64,000 nt of DNA from Proteles cristata cristata (lineage: Eukaryota; Chordata; Mammalia; Carnivora; Hyaenidae), in assembly GCA_017311185.1 (NCBI GenBank), contig JAESUZ010005462.1, positions 3,968,001 to 4,032,000 on the forward strand, read 5' to 3'. The notes under the pieces are model-generated. The model saw nothing but the letters and a program-made list of their open reading frames with translations, searched no databases and was not told the origin of the DNA. Shown here in pieces: positions 45,586 to 57,429 of the stretch; the stretch's first letter is position 1; the number at the start of each line of letters is the position of its first letter. Made by a program: the position numbers and the translations under genes.

Positions 45586-46739
45586 AAATTGAAAAAAAAA
45601 TCACTTCAGTAGCTGCCGATGAGTATAGATGCATAAACATCTTTCAATAGTTCCCTTGGGACATTTTAAACTAAAACTCCCAGCTATGTCTTACATGATA
45701 TTCCCTTGGTGCTAAAGTATTTTAAAGTTGGGCCCCACGTAAGCTGTCAACATCATCTTTCCAGTGTAACTGCTTTTTCTTCATAGCCATTGAAGACATT
45801 GACATTAGAACTAAATATTTGGAAGATGTTGAAGAAAACAATTTGGAAATAAGAAACAACGGGCATATGCTATTTGTAAACTTGCTTTGACTGTATCACA
45901 TTATATTAAAAAAAATTCCTGTCATAATGATAAATTTCAGCTTTTACATAGCCAAAGAAAAAACTACCTTTGAACATACTTGGTCAAATGAGTATTTCAT
46001 TTTTTTGTATTAAAATTTAATTTTTGTGTACATTCTAACACATCGTAAAGTTCAGCTCTCATGTTTTTTTTTTTGTTTTGTTTTGTTTTTGGTCTTGTTA
46101 TCTACAGGAGGTGTTCCCTAGCCTTACCTGATAGGAAGATTTCCTGGAGAGGCTCTCCATACCCATGTTCTTGCCTAGTGAGTTCTGCATACTTCCTCAA
46201 CAGATTCTTCTACTCAGAAAACTCTAATGAGTCTTTTTCCTCTTACACCATATTTGATCCTCGTAGGCTTTCTTGGGCTCCTATAATCTTGCCCGTGATT
46301 TTGCTTTCCTGGACTCCCTGAATGGCACTGTTACTGAGGCCAATGACTTTGTTTCTTACATGCATATGAGTTTCCTTCCTTTCAGTGACTACTTACCCTT
46401 GTATCTCTGCTTACTTGTCATCTTAATTTCCTTACAAAACCCTTACTTGAATACACTCAAACTTTATAGCAGATTCTTTGTGTGTATGTACATGTATGTG
46501 CCTGTGTGTATATGGGGTAAATGTGACACTTAAAGGAATTTGATGAAAGCGATTGACTTTCCCCTCAGAACTGCTCACATAAACACAAATGTGTGTACAT
46601 TCAGAGGAGATCATCATCATGCTGAGTGTCCGTGGACTTCAGGTTATCAAACTCTGCTTAATACTTTCATTTGAGAAAGGCTTGATGGAAGAAGTTGGCT
46701 TCAAGATGGCCATTGAAGGCACGTAGGATGTTGCATGCA
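45586..46739. other. No gene recognised
   Basis: Includes a T-rich (TTTTG)n stretch at 46062-46089. Overlapping 86-codon frames at 46061-46533 show no domain. Confidence 0.4.
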
Positions 46740-46865
46740 TTATTCACTTTAGCCTAGCCCTGAGTACCTTTCACTCTTCTCTAAAATGTTTACCTTAGTT
46801 TTTTGTCTCTTCAACTAGATTGTAACTTCCCCAAAGGGACAAAGGACTTTGGATAACAATTCAAA
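46740..46865 (+). repeat. LINE2 fragment
   Basis: TTCAACTAGATTGTAACTTCCCCAAAGGGACAAAGGACTTTGG is the conserved L2 block that in intact copies reads CTAGACTGTGAGCTCC...GGGCAGGGAC. Confidence 0.7.
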
Positions 46866-47488
46866 TAACTTTTATTAAACAGGTTACAGTAAATATTGTT
46901 AAACAGTCATCAGTCAGTCAGCATTAAAGTGTTAAAACAGGACATGTTTTGTTGCCTAAAAAAAAAAAACAGTATCATAAAACATCTATTTCTGGAGGAA
47001 GCTATATAAATGTGTCATCCCTTCCCATGATTTTAATGAAGAGATAGTGGGGACTCCACTACCATCCCACTCATGAGTTGAGGGGTGCCCTGCTAAACTC
47101 CCTGCTCTACCAGGATGAGCGAGAACCAGGAGATAGAAAGAGATTTGGCTAGTAAGAGAGACAGAAAAATGGAAATGAAAGTAGCAGAAATAAAGGAAAG
47201 AGAAGGAGGAGAGGAGGGAGAAAGAGGGGAAAACAGAGGAAAATAGTGCAGGTGTGTGGAGGGAAGGAAGATGAGAAATAATCAAGCTAAAAAAGGGACC
47301 ACACAGATGTCATCATTTTCAAATTCAAGTTTGTTAACAACTTTTTGAATAATTGCCCATTGCTACCTTTTGAGGATTTGGCACTTTTCACATCTTTTAT
47401 CTTAAATAGCCGTTAGAAGTGCTGAGACAGGCAGAAACACATTTATAAATTCAGGCTGAGTATTAGCTACTATGGAAACTCATCTGTT
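46866..47488. other. No gene; purine-rich stretch
   Basis: Unique. 47150-47270 is purine-rich (GGAAAGAGAAGGAGGAGAGG), which explains the serine/leucine-rich minus-strand frame at 46986-47285. Confidence 0.45.
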
Positions 47489-47505
47489 AAGTTTGTTCAG
47501 CCTCA

Positions 47506-47745
47506 CAGGGGCGCCTGGGTGGCTTAGTCGGTTAAGCGTCCGACTTTCGCTTAGGTCATGATCTCGCGGTTAGTGGGTTCGAGCCCCGCGTCGAGCTCTG
47601 TGCTGACTGCCAGCTCAGAGCCTCGAGCCTGTTTCAGTCTGTGACTCCCTCTCTCTCTGACCCTCCCCTGCTCATGCTGTCTCTCTCTCTCTCTCTCTCC
47701 TAGAAATAAATAGAAAAAAAAAAAAACATTGGGAAAAAAAAAAAA
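47506..47745 (+). mobile_element. Can-SINE, young subfamily, double A tail
   Basis: GGGGCGCCTGGGTGGCTTAG head, young diagnostics (TTTCGCTTAGGTCATG, CTGACTGCCAGCTCAGAGCC, CTCCTAGAAATAAATAG). The tail has two A runs separated by CATTGGG. Perfect 17-base duplication AAGTTTGTTCAGCCTCA at 47489-47505 and 47746-47762. Confidence 0.97.
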
Positions 47746-48009
47746 AAGTTTGTTCAGCCTCAGGACTGATTGGATTTACTTCTTGGTTTCTGTTCATCCT
47801 TATGTTCTATTATTGCACCAAACTCCAAATAATACTTGTAGGCATTTTTTTCATAATTCAAATAATATTTACATTTAACAGCCTGAAACTAATTTTATTA
47901 ATCATTATCTAATTGTTTTCTCCTTTTGGTGGGAGTTCACAATGACCTTGCCTTTGCTGCCTTCTTCCAAAGAGCTCCATCTTTTACAAAAGCTATCCAA
48001 TACGTTTTT

Positions 48010-48222
48010 TAAAAAATTTTAAATGTATTTATTTTTGAGAGAGACACACACACAAAGTGCGAGTGAGGGAGGGACAGAGAGAGGGAGACACAGAATCCGA
48101 AACAGGCTCTAGGCTCTGAACTGTAGGCACCGAGCCTGATGCTGGAATTGAACTCACAAACTGCAAGGTCATGATCTGAGCTGAAGTCGGATGTTTAACT
48201 AACTGATCCACCCAGGTGCCTT
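48010..48222 (-). mobile_element. Can-SINE, antisense, diverged
   Basis: Between TATCCAATACGTTTTT (47994-48009) and TATCCAATAAGTTTTA (48223-48238). The head at 48222 reads AGGCACCTGGGTGGATCAGT on the minus strand. Contains an ACACACACAC insertion in the body. Confidence 0.94.
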
Positions 48223-48238
48223 TATCCAATAAGTTTTA

Positions 48239-48639
48239 AAAGGTCAGAGGATTAAAAATATATGGCATTTAATGAATATTTGCATATGCATTGAATTTAC
48301 TTGAAGGAAGATAAAATGTAGCTATTACTAAAGCAAATATAATAGTTGCCCTAATTAGTGAAAAAGGTAGAATAGATATTTTAAGAGAGTTTGAGTCAAT
48401 ATGCCAAACAAATATTTGTATAAGAATTAACTATTGATTAGTACCTATTAGAGCTGTCTTAATTGACTTCATTTTTAATTATTAGGTCCTTATTTGTTTT
48501 CCATCCAGAACTTTTATATTTATAAACATATATAGACAGCAGACCCTTTTATTAAATATGTTAAAGGAGAGATATGATGAACAACCATATTCTAGGTCAG
48601 GGTTTTCCAAAGTCTAGTCCTCAAAATGTTAATGGAAGG
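48239..48639. other. No feature recognised
   Basis: AT-rich unique sequence. Confidence 0.4.
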
Positions 48640-48815
48640 CAGGGCTGTCAAACATTTCCTCTAAAAGCCAAATAGCAAATATTTCAGACTTTACAAACCA
48701 CAGGGTCTCTGTTCCAACCACCCAACTTTGCCATTATAGCAGGAAAACAGTCATAGATGATACAAAAATAAAAGGTGTGACTATGTGCCAGCAAAACTTT
48801 ATAAAAACAGGGGGA
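48640..48815 (+). mobile_element. hAT-like DNA transposon relic, copy 1
   Basis: GCTGTCAAACATTTCCTCTAAAAGCC, AAATATTTCAGACTTTACAAACC, CAGGGTCTCTGTTCC and CAGCAAAACTTTATAAAAACAGG correspond to the non-autonomous family whose termini read CAGGGGTTGGCAAACT. Family name not assigned. Confidence 0.7.
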
Positions 48816-49039
48816 ATAAGTACATGCAGCTTATAAGAACATTTTAAAAAGTGTAAGTCAATCAGTTGGGACTGTGGACTTGAGCAGCTATTCTATATAC
48901 AAAGTAGTGAAATTTTGGTTCACAAGCCTGTTGATGTCTCTTCTGGCTCCTTGGAGACTTTTGTTTTCTTTCCTCTTGATTCTAAATTCTTAGTTCAGTA
49001 GCTAAGGTTGTTGAAGGAGTGATGTTTCTGTAGATTTGA

Positions 49040-49215
49040 TTCAGCAAACTATGGCAGCAGGCCAAATCTGGCCCATTGCTTGTTTCTGTCAGTGAGTATT
49101 TATTGTTATTTTTTCCACTAAATAGATAGAGCTTAGTAGTTGCTACAGTGAGTGACCTTATGGCCTATAAAGCCTAAAATATTTACTATCTGGCCCTTTA
49201 TAGAAAATGTTTGTA
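49040..49215 (-). mobile_element. hAT-like DNA transposon relic, copy 2 (inverted)
   Basis: Same family as 48640-48815 in the opposite orientation: TTCAGCAAACTATGGCAGCAGG, CCAAATCTGGCCCATTGCTTG, AAGCCTAAAATATTTACTATCTGGCCC. The middle is shortened. Confidence 0.75.
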
Positions 49216-49225
49216 GAATTCTCCT

Positions 49226-50211
49226 GTATATAGCTAACGACAGTCTTAACTTGAAGGCAAAATACAACAAAGTAGTCAGTTGTGTATCATAAACAATAAA
49301 TATTTGTCTCATGAATTTATTGTTCACAGATAAATCTGATAAACATGTAAACATAAAGTTGCTAATTATTATACCACCAAAAATAATTCTCATTACATGC
49401 CTTGAATCAAATGAAGCCACCTTTCCTGGCTTTATGGAAACACCTGCTTTGCCATTTGCCAGCCAGGTCAAGCTTCTCTTATCAGAATGGAAAAGGACCA
49501 GAAGAAAGTGAAGAAAGGAATGAGCAAGATGAGGAATGAGAAAGCCTTTAAGTTACAGATTGTATGTACAAATTTTATGATTAAAAAATAGGCTTTTAAT
49601 AATTTAAATATGCTTTTTAGTTTTGAAGTATGAGTATTTACAATGTGGATGACTGTCATTTCTTCACCTGTATTAATTAGGAAAGCTTTGGAGGTCAGTC
49701 ACCAAGGCCTGGTGAATTCATTCCATTGTTTACTTCTGTTGGCAAATTTTCCCTTAGTTTCTCAGGTTTTTCTGGATGCCAGTGCATTGTCCTACCAAAT
49801 ACTCCCCAGGGTGGGCTTCATAGAATCAGCAGAGACAAAAACATAGGATCAACATTTAGAGATGCCTCCAATCATTAGTTCCTTCAAATGAAGAAATAGA
49901 TGAGACACTAAATTAGCTATGTTCATATTCTGCCCTGGGAGTTAATTTTTAGAGTTCTCTTGCTATTTTCAGTGAATAGGAACCTTTTAAATAAAATATG
50001 CCAACATACAACTCCAAGAAAAGAAGTTGCTACTTTGAAGCTGTGCTGCCATTCTCAGGGGGACAGGAGGCAAGTGCATGGAAGTCTTCTGGAACAGTGC
50101 GCAACACCCTGGACATTTCCATAGAATGTTTTAACAAAAGTTTTCATGACCACACTCCTAAGATAAAGCTCCCTGGTCTTCATAAGCTGTTTTCTTTGCT
50201 CATTAACTCAA
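49226..50211. other. No gene recognised
   Basis: AT-rich unique sequence; the 112-codon minus-strand frame at 49133-49471 begins within the transposon relic and has no domain. Confidence 0.4.
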
Positions 50212-50221
50212 GAAGTATCTA

Positions 50222-50432
50222 CGGGTGCCTGGGTGGCTTAGTCAGTTAAAACTCTGACTTCGGCTTGATCTCATGGTAGGTGGGTTTGAGCCCTGCAATG
50301 GGATCTGTGATGACAGCTCAGAGCCAGGAGCCTGCTTCGGATTCCATGTCTCCTCCTCTCTCTGCCTCAGTCCCATTCACTATCTGTCTCTCAAAAATAA
50401 ATAAATGTTAAAAGAAAAATAATTTTTTAAAT
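50222..50432 (+). mobile_element. Can-SINE, older form
   Basis: GGGTGCCTGGGTGGCTTAGTC head, TCTCAAAAATAAATAAATG tail; GAAGTATCTA at 50212-50221 and 50433-50442 is the target duplication. A few bases of the A/B-box region are lost (TCGGCTTGATCTCATGGTAG). Confidence 0.95.
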
Positions 50433-50442
50433 GAAGTATCTA

Positions 50443-52449
50443 TTGCATCCTCAGAATTGTAAGAGTTTAAGTGTGTGGTGCATGATGATAAAGAGGGCCT
50501 GGCCCTCATCATACAAGAGCTTACAATATGGCCACATTGTCTTGGTAGTCTTGGTCTGTACATTTGGGAATTTTTCTTCATGGGAAGATTCCATGCACAG
50601 GTCTCACCTAGCTACTCAACCAACATTGACAACCTCCCTTTTGTTCAGCTGCAATAAAAATGTAGGTAGTGATAAGGATGCCCCAAATATTTCAATGCCT
50701 TTCCAGCAACTCAGGACAATGCTACCACAGCCTGGGGGGCAGGGGTGGGAGGTGCTTCAGGAAGAAAGTCTTCAGGAAGTGGGAGTGAAGTCTGTAGCCA
50801 ATATGCTGTAACAGTGGGGATCCAAATGAAGGGCAAGATGATAATAGGACCATTTATAATCCTACTCCTGCAATCATACTGTTGAGATATGCTTCTTGGG
50901 CATTCAGAAACTGATCTCAAATGACCATATAATGGAAGGCTGCAATGCCCCAGCAGGGAGGAGAGTAGCCTTGGGTGGTTCCCCCTCAGGGCAATCCAGC
51001 AGCCTCTGTAGGGCCCAAGCAACTGTGGGTGCTTAGGGCCCTAAGCAAGACAGTGGAGACTTGAAATGTATGGGCCTCTGCAAAGTCAGATGGCAACATT
51101 CCTACCCAAGGTTTGCCATTTTGGTTTCAACTTCACCAACAAAACCATACTACCTCTCTTCTCCAAGCAGAATTCAGATGTTTCATCAATGAAGAGGATC
51201 TTGACTAGTTTGTGAGATGCAGGGAGAGAAAATCATTTTGGAAAGGAAAAGAGCTGTGTAGGGGAAGAAGAGAGAGTGGGTCCCTCTCCCTCTCCATCTC
51301 TGTCTCTGTGTGTATGTGTGTGTGCGCATACACATAAGGCATGACTGTGGGATGAACCTGGCCTATGCTCTATTCCTGTTCTATAACCTGACAATGGAAG
51401 GTGGTTATATTTAATACACTGCACACATTGGTTTTCTTCCACCTTCACGGAGAGAAGACAAGCTTACAGTTGGTGGATCCTGTTGTATTGTATTTGGCCA
51501 CTGCCTCCAGGGTATCTGGTGAGTTCATTTCTGGACATAAGAAGCTGGAAGGGAACCATTTTACACATATCTTCAAGAAATTTAAGCATTTTCCTCTGGT
51601 GTGGAGAGGGGGATTCTTGACCCAAAAAGATGAGGCTTTGCCTTCAACAGCCACTTTGAATTGATCTGTGGACCTGTTCCAATAGTCTGGCACTTTCTGG
51701 TATATAGACAATTGAACTGCTGTTCAATAGCTTCCTTCAAACACTCAGGGAGGGCCTGGGTTTAGTGAGCCCACTTTTGGATGCACTGTACCAAAGAGGC
51801 AGGAGACATGGGGAAAAACAAAAACATTAGTTATCTTTACAATGCCTTTAATTATGGTATAAGCATGTTGGGGCTGTAATCCAATATGTAAGGATAATTC
51901 TACTTTAAATTCATGCACACAATCCCCACATCATCACTCACATTAACTCTCTCAGCCCTAGCAGGCAGGGAGAAAATGTTAGGATGGCTTCAACAGAGGC
52001 TGGAAACCTAAAGCTTCCTTGTAAAGATGATGGAATGGCAAAGTCCTGAAGATACTTTCATGAGTTGGTATGGAGGCTATTGGCTAAATCTGAAGAGGTC
52101 AGTGACCCTGATTTTAGAAGAAAAGCTTCATTTCCTTCCCAGATTGCCCTTGAGGGCAAACTGGTTCTGAGAGAACCTCACTTCAGGGGCTAAATTGTAG
52201 TGTCAGGAAATAGGAGTTTTGTTTTGGTGCCCTGTCGAATTTCCTTTGGGAACTTGGAATAAAAGTCCCACAAGGTCACATGTCCTGCCTGGCCCTCAGT
52301 GCCTGCCTGCTTCTGGGAGGCCCCAAACAGAAACAGGGCCACCCTGTCCTGAAGTATAACTGACATCCAGGAGACTTGTGTCTGGACACAGGCAGTGTTT
52401 TCCTTCCTTTTATAAATTGGTAATTTAGCAACAACATCACCGGATGACT
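50443..52449. other. No gene recognised
   Basis: Two kilobases of average-GC unique sequence. The 126-codon plus frame (50431-50811) starts at the SINE boundary, overlaps an opposed 103-codon frame, and has no recognisable domain. GTGTGTATGTGTGTGTGCGC at 51308-51327 is a small GT repeat. 52240-52400 is GC-richer, with no match. Confidence 0.35.
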
Positions 52450-52466
52450 CTCAGGGACTCTTTGTT

Positions 52467-52693
52467 TTTTTTTTTTTTTTTTTTTTTTAATGTTTTATTT
52501 ATTTCTTAGAGAGAGAGAGAGACAGCATGAGCAGGGGAGGGTCAGAGAGAGAGGGAGTCACAGACTGAAACAGGCTCCAGGCTCCGAGCTGGCAGTCAGC
52601 ACAGAGCCCGACGCGGGGCTTGAACCCGCGAACCGCGAGATCATGACCCAAGCGAAAGTCGGACGCTTAACCGACTAAGCCACCCAGGCGCCC
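52467..52693 (-). mobile_element. Can-SINE, youngest-looking copy, antisense
   Basis: Long T run (poly-A tail of about 22) at 52467-52488, then a nearly intact body and head with several retained CpGs (GCCCGACGCGGGGC, CCGCGAACCGCGAG, AAGTCGGACGC). Perfect 17-base duplication CTCAGGGACTCTTTGTT at 52450-52466 and 52694-52710. An internal promoter like that of its tRNA parent (A and B boxes) is preserved, so transcription by RNA polymerase III is possible. Confidence 0.98.
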
Positions 52694-52710
52694 CTCAGGG
52701 ACTCTTTGTT

Positions 52711-53356
52711 AAGAGTACATTTCTCCACAACTTTTGCCACTTGAAGTTGTTTATTGAAAGCTATATTAAGGATTGTATCTAATTAGAGAATTGATTGTCC
52801 CTCTGGGTGTTTTCCTTAAGATAATTTTGATATACACCGGGCCTTACATGACTATGTTTAGCTGTTTAAAAAAATTATCTTTGATCTTTTTCATCGGAAT
52901 GGTCATCTGCTCCAGCTTCTCTAATACTTTACTTTGCAGGATAGTGTGACATCTGAGGTTGGTTATGTTGAAAAACAAAGTAAAAGTTGAAGAAGTTAAT
53001 ATGTTTTGTCAGTCAGGAAGAATACATATTATATATGGTAGGAAATGTAACGAGGAAAATAGTTTCCTCAAGCAAAAAAAAAAAAAAAAGAGAACCTTAG
53101 ACAACATCTAGTGTAATGAGTTTTAAAATTTATTTAGTCAGTGTACTTCTAATATGTAGGACAGATAAAAATGAAACCAATTTGGTTGAAACATGTGGGA
53201 GCCTCAAGAACTCCTGCTCAGTGGTCACTCCATCCATTCCAGCAGTGATGGACTATGAGGCTCAGGGCTGAAGCTATGCTCCAAAGCGATGAGTGGACTT
53301 GTGGAGACAAAATGTGAGAATATCTTTGTTTTCATCTCACCTTTAAAGAAGTAATC
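52711..53356. other. No gene recognised
   Basis: AT-rich; A run at 53074-53089. Nothing recognisable. Confidence 0.4.
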
Positions 53357-54508
53357 TCTTGACTTTTCTGATAAAGGACTAGTAACCAGAATATGTAAAG
53401 AACTTATAAAACTCAACAGCCAAAAAATAAATTATCCAATTAAAAAATTAGCAGAAGATATAAACAGACACTTCTCTAAGAAAGACATCCAGATGGCCAA
53501 TGGGCACATGAAAAGATGCTCAACATCACTCATCACCAGGGAAATGTAAATCAAAACTATGATGAGATACCACCTCACACCTCTCAGAATGACTAAAATC
53601 AAAGTCACAAGAAACAAAAGGGGTGGACAAGGATTTGGGAGAAAAAAAAAAAGAACCTCTTTGCACTGTTGGTGGGAATGCAAACTGGTGCTGCCTCTGT
53701 GAAAAACAGTATAGAATTTCCTCGAAAGTTAAAAAATAGAATTACCCTATGATCCAGTAGTTGTACTACTGAGTATTTACCCAAAGAATACAAATAACTA
53801 ATTCAAAAGGCTATGTTCACCCCCTATGTTGATTACAGCTTGATTTACAATAGCCAAGATATGGAATTAACCCTGGTGTCTATTGTTTGGTGAATGGCTA
53901 AGGAAAATGTAGTATACATATGCAATGGAATATTATTCAGCCACAAAAAGAATGAAATATTGCCATTTGTAATGGTGTGAATAGAGCTAGACAGTACAAT
54001 GCTAGCAAAAATAGTTCAGAGAAAGGCAAGTAACATATGATTTCATTCATATTTGGAATTTAAGAATAAATATATAAAGGAGGAAAAAGAGAGAAGAGAG
54101 ACACAGCAAGAAATAGACTCAACTACAGAGAATAAAATGTTGGTTACCAGAGGGGAGGTTGGTGGAGGTATGGGTTAAAAAGGTAATGGGGGAAAGGGAG
54201 AGAGACAAACCATGAGAGACTCTTGAATGCTGACAGAAACTGAGGACTGATGGATGTGGGGGGAGAGGGGGATGGGCATGGAGGAGGACACTTGTGGGGA
54301 TGAGCACTGAGTGTTATGTGGAAACTAAGTTGACAATAAACTATTTGTAAAAAAAAAAAAAAGGTAATGGGGATTATGGAGTGCACTTGTTATGATGAGC
54401 ACAAGGTGATGCATGGAATTGTTGAATCATTATATTGTATACCTGAAACTGATATAACACTGTATGTTAACTAACTGGAATTGAAATAACAACTTAATAA
54501 AAAAAAGA
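53357..54508 (+). mobile_element. Old 5'-truncated L1, interrupted by a young L1 end
   Basis: ORF2 C-terminal region with stops (GATAAAGGACTAGTAACCAG, AAAGATGCTCAACATCACTC, ATTATTCAGCCACAAAAAG), then the older type of 3' UTR ending CTGTATGTTAACTAACTGGAATTG and AATAAAAAAAAG. It is interrupted at 54192-54357. Confidence 0.9.
54192..54357 (+). mobile_element. Young L1 3' UTR inserted in an old L1
   Basis: 166 bases of 3' UTR (AAACCATGAGAGACTCTTGA to GACAATAAACTATTTG plus A tail), flanked by AAAAAGGTAATGGGG at 54177-54191 and 54358-54372 (the 15-base repeat is perfect). Same orientation as its host L1. Confidence 0.95.
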
Positions 54509-55224
54509 AGTCATTTCTGTAACCTTTTATAATTTATATAGTATACTGATATGGTTGAACATATACATATATATAATTTACAAAGAGATAGATATACACT
54601 TACTTGGTATAGATATTCAAAGATTTTCCTGGAGAATGAGTATACGATTTAAAAAGTTTAGAGTCTAGCATGTTAATGGACATAGTTTAGAAAGAAATGG
54701 TGTAACATGTGCCCTTTTTGCCATGAGGAAGGTAGGAAGTGAAGAGTTTCGCTCACCTACAGACTGGAAGCTGCTGTCTGGTATCCTGTGCATCACATGA
54801 GGACTCCTTCAGGTCCCCAAGCTTTGCATAGATAATTATGAAATTGTCAGGATCCTTCAATTTGTCAGGATATGAAATTGTCAGGATACCTTTGATTGGC
54901 ACAGTCGTCACTGTGTTAGCCTTCATTGATCAAGTACTTTCTTATCTGGCTAGTCTCAATTTCTGCTTTTATTTCTTCCCTTATGAAAGTTAACCATCTT
55001 CCTGTAACAAATTTTATTTCCTTCTCCCCGGAAATAGATCCATCAAAAAATAAATGAAAAAGGCTAATCTGTGATATATGAAAGAAGAAAGAATGGCCAA
55101 AGAGAGGATTTATATGTGTTATATGTTAGTGATTAGGTTTCTTTGATTTTGATTTTGAGTTTCATTGCAGACACTGGAAAAAGCTGGATAGAACTTGTGA
55201 AGGAAGGCTTTAACAGAGGGCTTA
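54509..55224. other. No gene; small tandem repeat
   Basis: AT-rich. 54838-54889 holds three imperfect copies of AATTTGTCAGGAT/AAATTGTCAGGAT. Confidence 0.45.
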
Positions 55225-55665
55225 GAAAAATTTTCTGGGACTTTGATTGGGATTGCTTCAAATCTATAGATCAATTTGAGGAGAACTGACATCTTAACAA
55301 TATTGAATCTTCCAACTCATCAGCAAGATGTCTATCTCTATTAATATAGGACCTTAATTTTTCTCAGCAATGCTTTATAGGTCTTACACATCTTGTGTCA
55401 GTTTTAGTTATACTTGCCAACATTGTAAGTGGTGTTGTGTTTTTAATTAAAGTCTCCAATTGTTTATTCATTGCTAATATATAGAAATGCATTTAATTTT
55501 TTTAATATTGATCTTCTACACTTCATCCTTGATATTAATTCTTACTTATTACTTCTAGCATCTTTTTAATTTAGATTCCATTAGATTTTCTACATAGGTG
55601 ATTATGTTACTAATAAATAAAGTGATTATGTTTGTATTCACATTAATGAGAAATGTTGGTCTATT
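55225..55665 (-). mobile_element. Old L1 ORF2 fragment, antisense
   Basis: GGGATTGCTTCAAATCTATAG, CATCTTAACAATATTGAATCTTCC and CCTTGATATTAATTCTTACTT are the antisense of the late-RT region of old L1s; the frame is lost. Confidence 0.8.
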
Positions 55666-55756
55666 TTTTTTTTCTGAATGTAGGCAGTCTGACTACTGAG
55701 TCTGCAGTCATCACTATATAGCATCTCCCTAACACTATTCTAAATGAAGGCTCTCC

Positions 55757-56184
55757 CTAAGTGTCCATCAACAGACGAATGGATCAAGAAGATGTGGTTT
55801 ATCTATACAAGGGAATACTACATGGCAATGAGAAACAATGAAATCTGGCCATGTGTAGCAACATGATGGACCTTGAGGGTCCACTTATGCTGAGTGAAAT
55901 AAGTCAGGCAGAGAAGGACAAATATCATATGTGTGCACGTATAGGAGGATTAGGAGGAACTTGACGGAGGACCAAGGGGGAGAAGAAGGGCGGAAATGGT
56001 GGGGAAAGGGAGAGAGGCAAACCATGAGAGACTCTTGAATGCTGACAAAAACTGAGGACTGGTGGATGTGGGGGAAGGGGGGGAGGGGCATGGAGGAGGG
56101 CACTTGTGGGGATGAGCACTGGGTGTTATGTGGAAACTAATTTGACAATAAACTATTTGTAAAAAAAATAAATAAATAAATAAA
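55757..56184 (+). mobile_element. Young 5'-truncated L1
   Basis: ORF2 end (CCATCAACAGACGAATGGAT) and 3' UTR, closely matching 28612-29028, including CATATGTGTGCACGTATAGG and GGAGGATTAGGAGGAACT. A(n)TAAATAAATAAATAAA tail. GAAGGCTCTCC (about 55746) and GAAGGCTCTCTCC (56185) are the target duplication. A four-base insertion (GGTCCACTTATG) distinguishes it. Confidence 0.95.
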
Positions 56185-56195
56185 AGAAGGCTCTC

Positions 56196-56639
56196 TCCCT
56201 CATCTGTCTTATAGCAGTTAATAAGTCTAGAGTTTGCCTATTCTGTAGCCAGAACTATAGATAGGAATTAATAAACACATGTCGTTTTCCTACAAAAGCA
56301 GAGTTTAGGTGTGAAAAAAAAGAAATAATAAACAACATAAACAGAATAATAAATATTAACAAATAATAAACACCATTAAAGCTTAGTATGATGTGGGAGA
56401 AACTCTAAAGTGGAAATTGACAGAAAACAAAGGTTGAGAAACCAGGGGCAGTCAAGGAAGGAAAATTTCCCAGAAGAAAGAAATTCAGTGAACTCTTCAC
56501 TACATATAAGATATGAACATTCAGAGAATGCCAATCGTCAGGGGCTTGACTGATGTGTACCTGAGTATGGTAAAGCAAGGGAGAATAGCAAAGAAAACTG
56601 ACGGTGGGTCCCAAAGGCCCTGGTAAAGAATACAGATTT
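56196..56639. other. No feature recognised
   Basis: AT-rich, TAATAAACA-rich; no match. Confidence 0.4.
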
Positions 56640-57360
56640 TGGTTTTTATGTAGTACACCACTTAGAAGTGTGCTATTTAGTTTCTACATATTTGGGTATT
56701 TTTCAGATATATTTGTTTAATGATTTCTGATTTAATTATATTGAGATCAGAGAACATAATTTGTATAACCTGATTACTTTTAAATTTGTTAAGATTTGGG
56801 GGTACCTGGGTGGCTCAGTTGGTTAAGTGTCTGACTTCAGCTCAGGTCATAATCTCACAGCTCATGGGTTTGAGCCCTGCGTCATGCTCTGTACTGACAG
56901 CTCAGAGCCTGGAGCTTGCTTCAGATTCTGTGTCCCCCTCTCTCTCTGCTCCTCTTCCTCTCACATCATCTCTCTTTCTCAAATATAAATATTTTCAAAA
57001 ATTAAAATAAATTTGTTAAGATTTGTTTTGTGGCCCAGAATATGGTCTATCTTGGTAAATGCTCTATGTGTACTTGTACAAATAGAGTGTTCCCTGTCCC
57101 TACACATGCGCAATCTCCCTCATTATCAACATCTACCACAGTGGTACATTTGTTATAACTGATGAACCTACATTGACATATCCTTATCATTCAAAGTCAA
57201 TAAATTACATTAGGATTTACTCTTAGACTTGTACATTCAATGGTTTTTGGAAAATGTATGACATATATCCACTATTATATTATTGTATGGAATATTTCCA
57301 CTGCCTTAAAAATCTTCAGTTCTCTATTTATCCTTCTCTCCCTTCATCCCCTGGCAATCA
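56640..57360 (-). mobile_element. Old L1-derived sequence, antisense, carrying a SINE
   Basis: GGCCCAGAATATGGTCTATCTTGGTAAATG, ACATTTGTTATAACTGATGAACC and GGAATATTTCCACTGCCTTAAAAATC recall antisense L1M pieces. The assignment and whether the parts belong to one element are uncertain. Confidence 0.45.
56798..57008 (+). mobile_element. Can-SINE with 16-base duplication
   Basis: GGGTACCTGGGTGGCTCAGTT head; perfect repeat AAATTTGTTAAGATTT at 56782-56797 and 57009-57024. Older form. Confidence 0.96.
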
Positions 57361-57429
57361 ATTATCATTTAAAAATTTAAATAACAAAAAAAATCACTCA
57401 TATAGTTGCTCATGTAGTTATCATTTCCA

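Noticed and set aside
50431..50811. 126-codon plus-strand frame
   Set aside because: Begins at a SINE edge, no domain, opposed by another frame, near the chance expectation.
52590..52693. tRNA-like sequence with A and B boxes, possible tRNA gene
   Set aside because: It is the tRNA-derived head of a SINE continuing into CT-rich body and A tail; the same holds for the other 18 copies.
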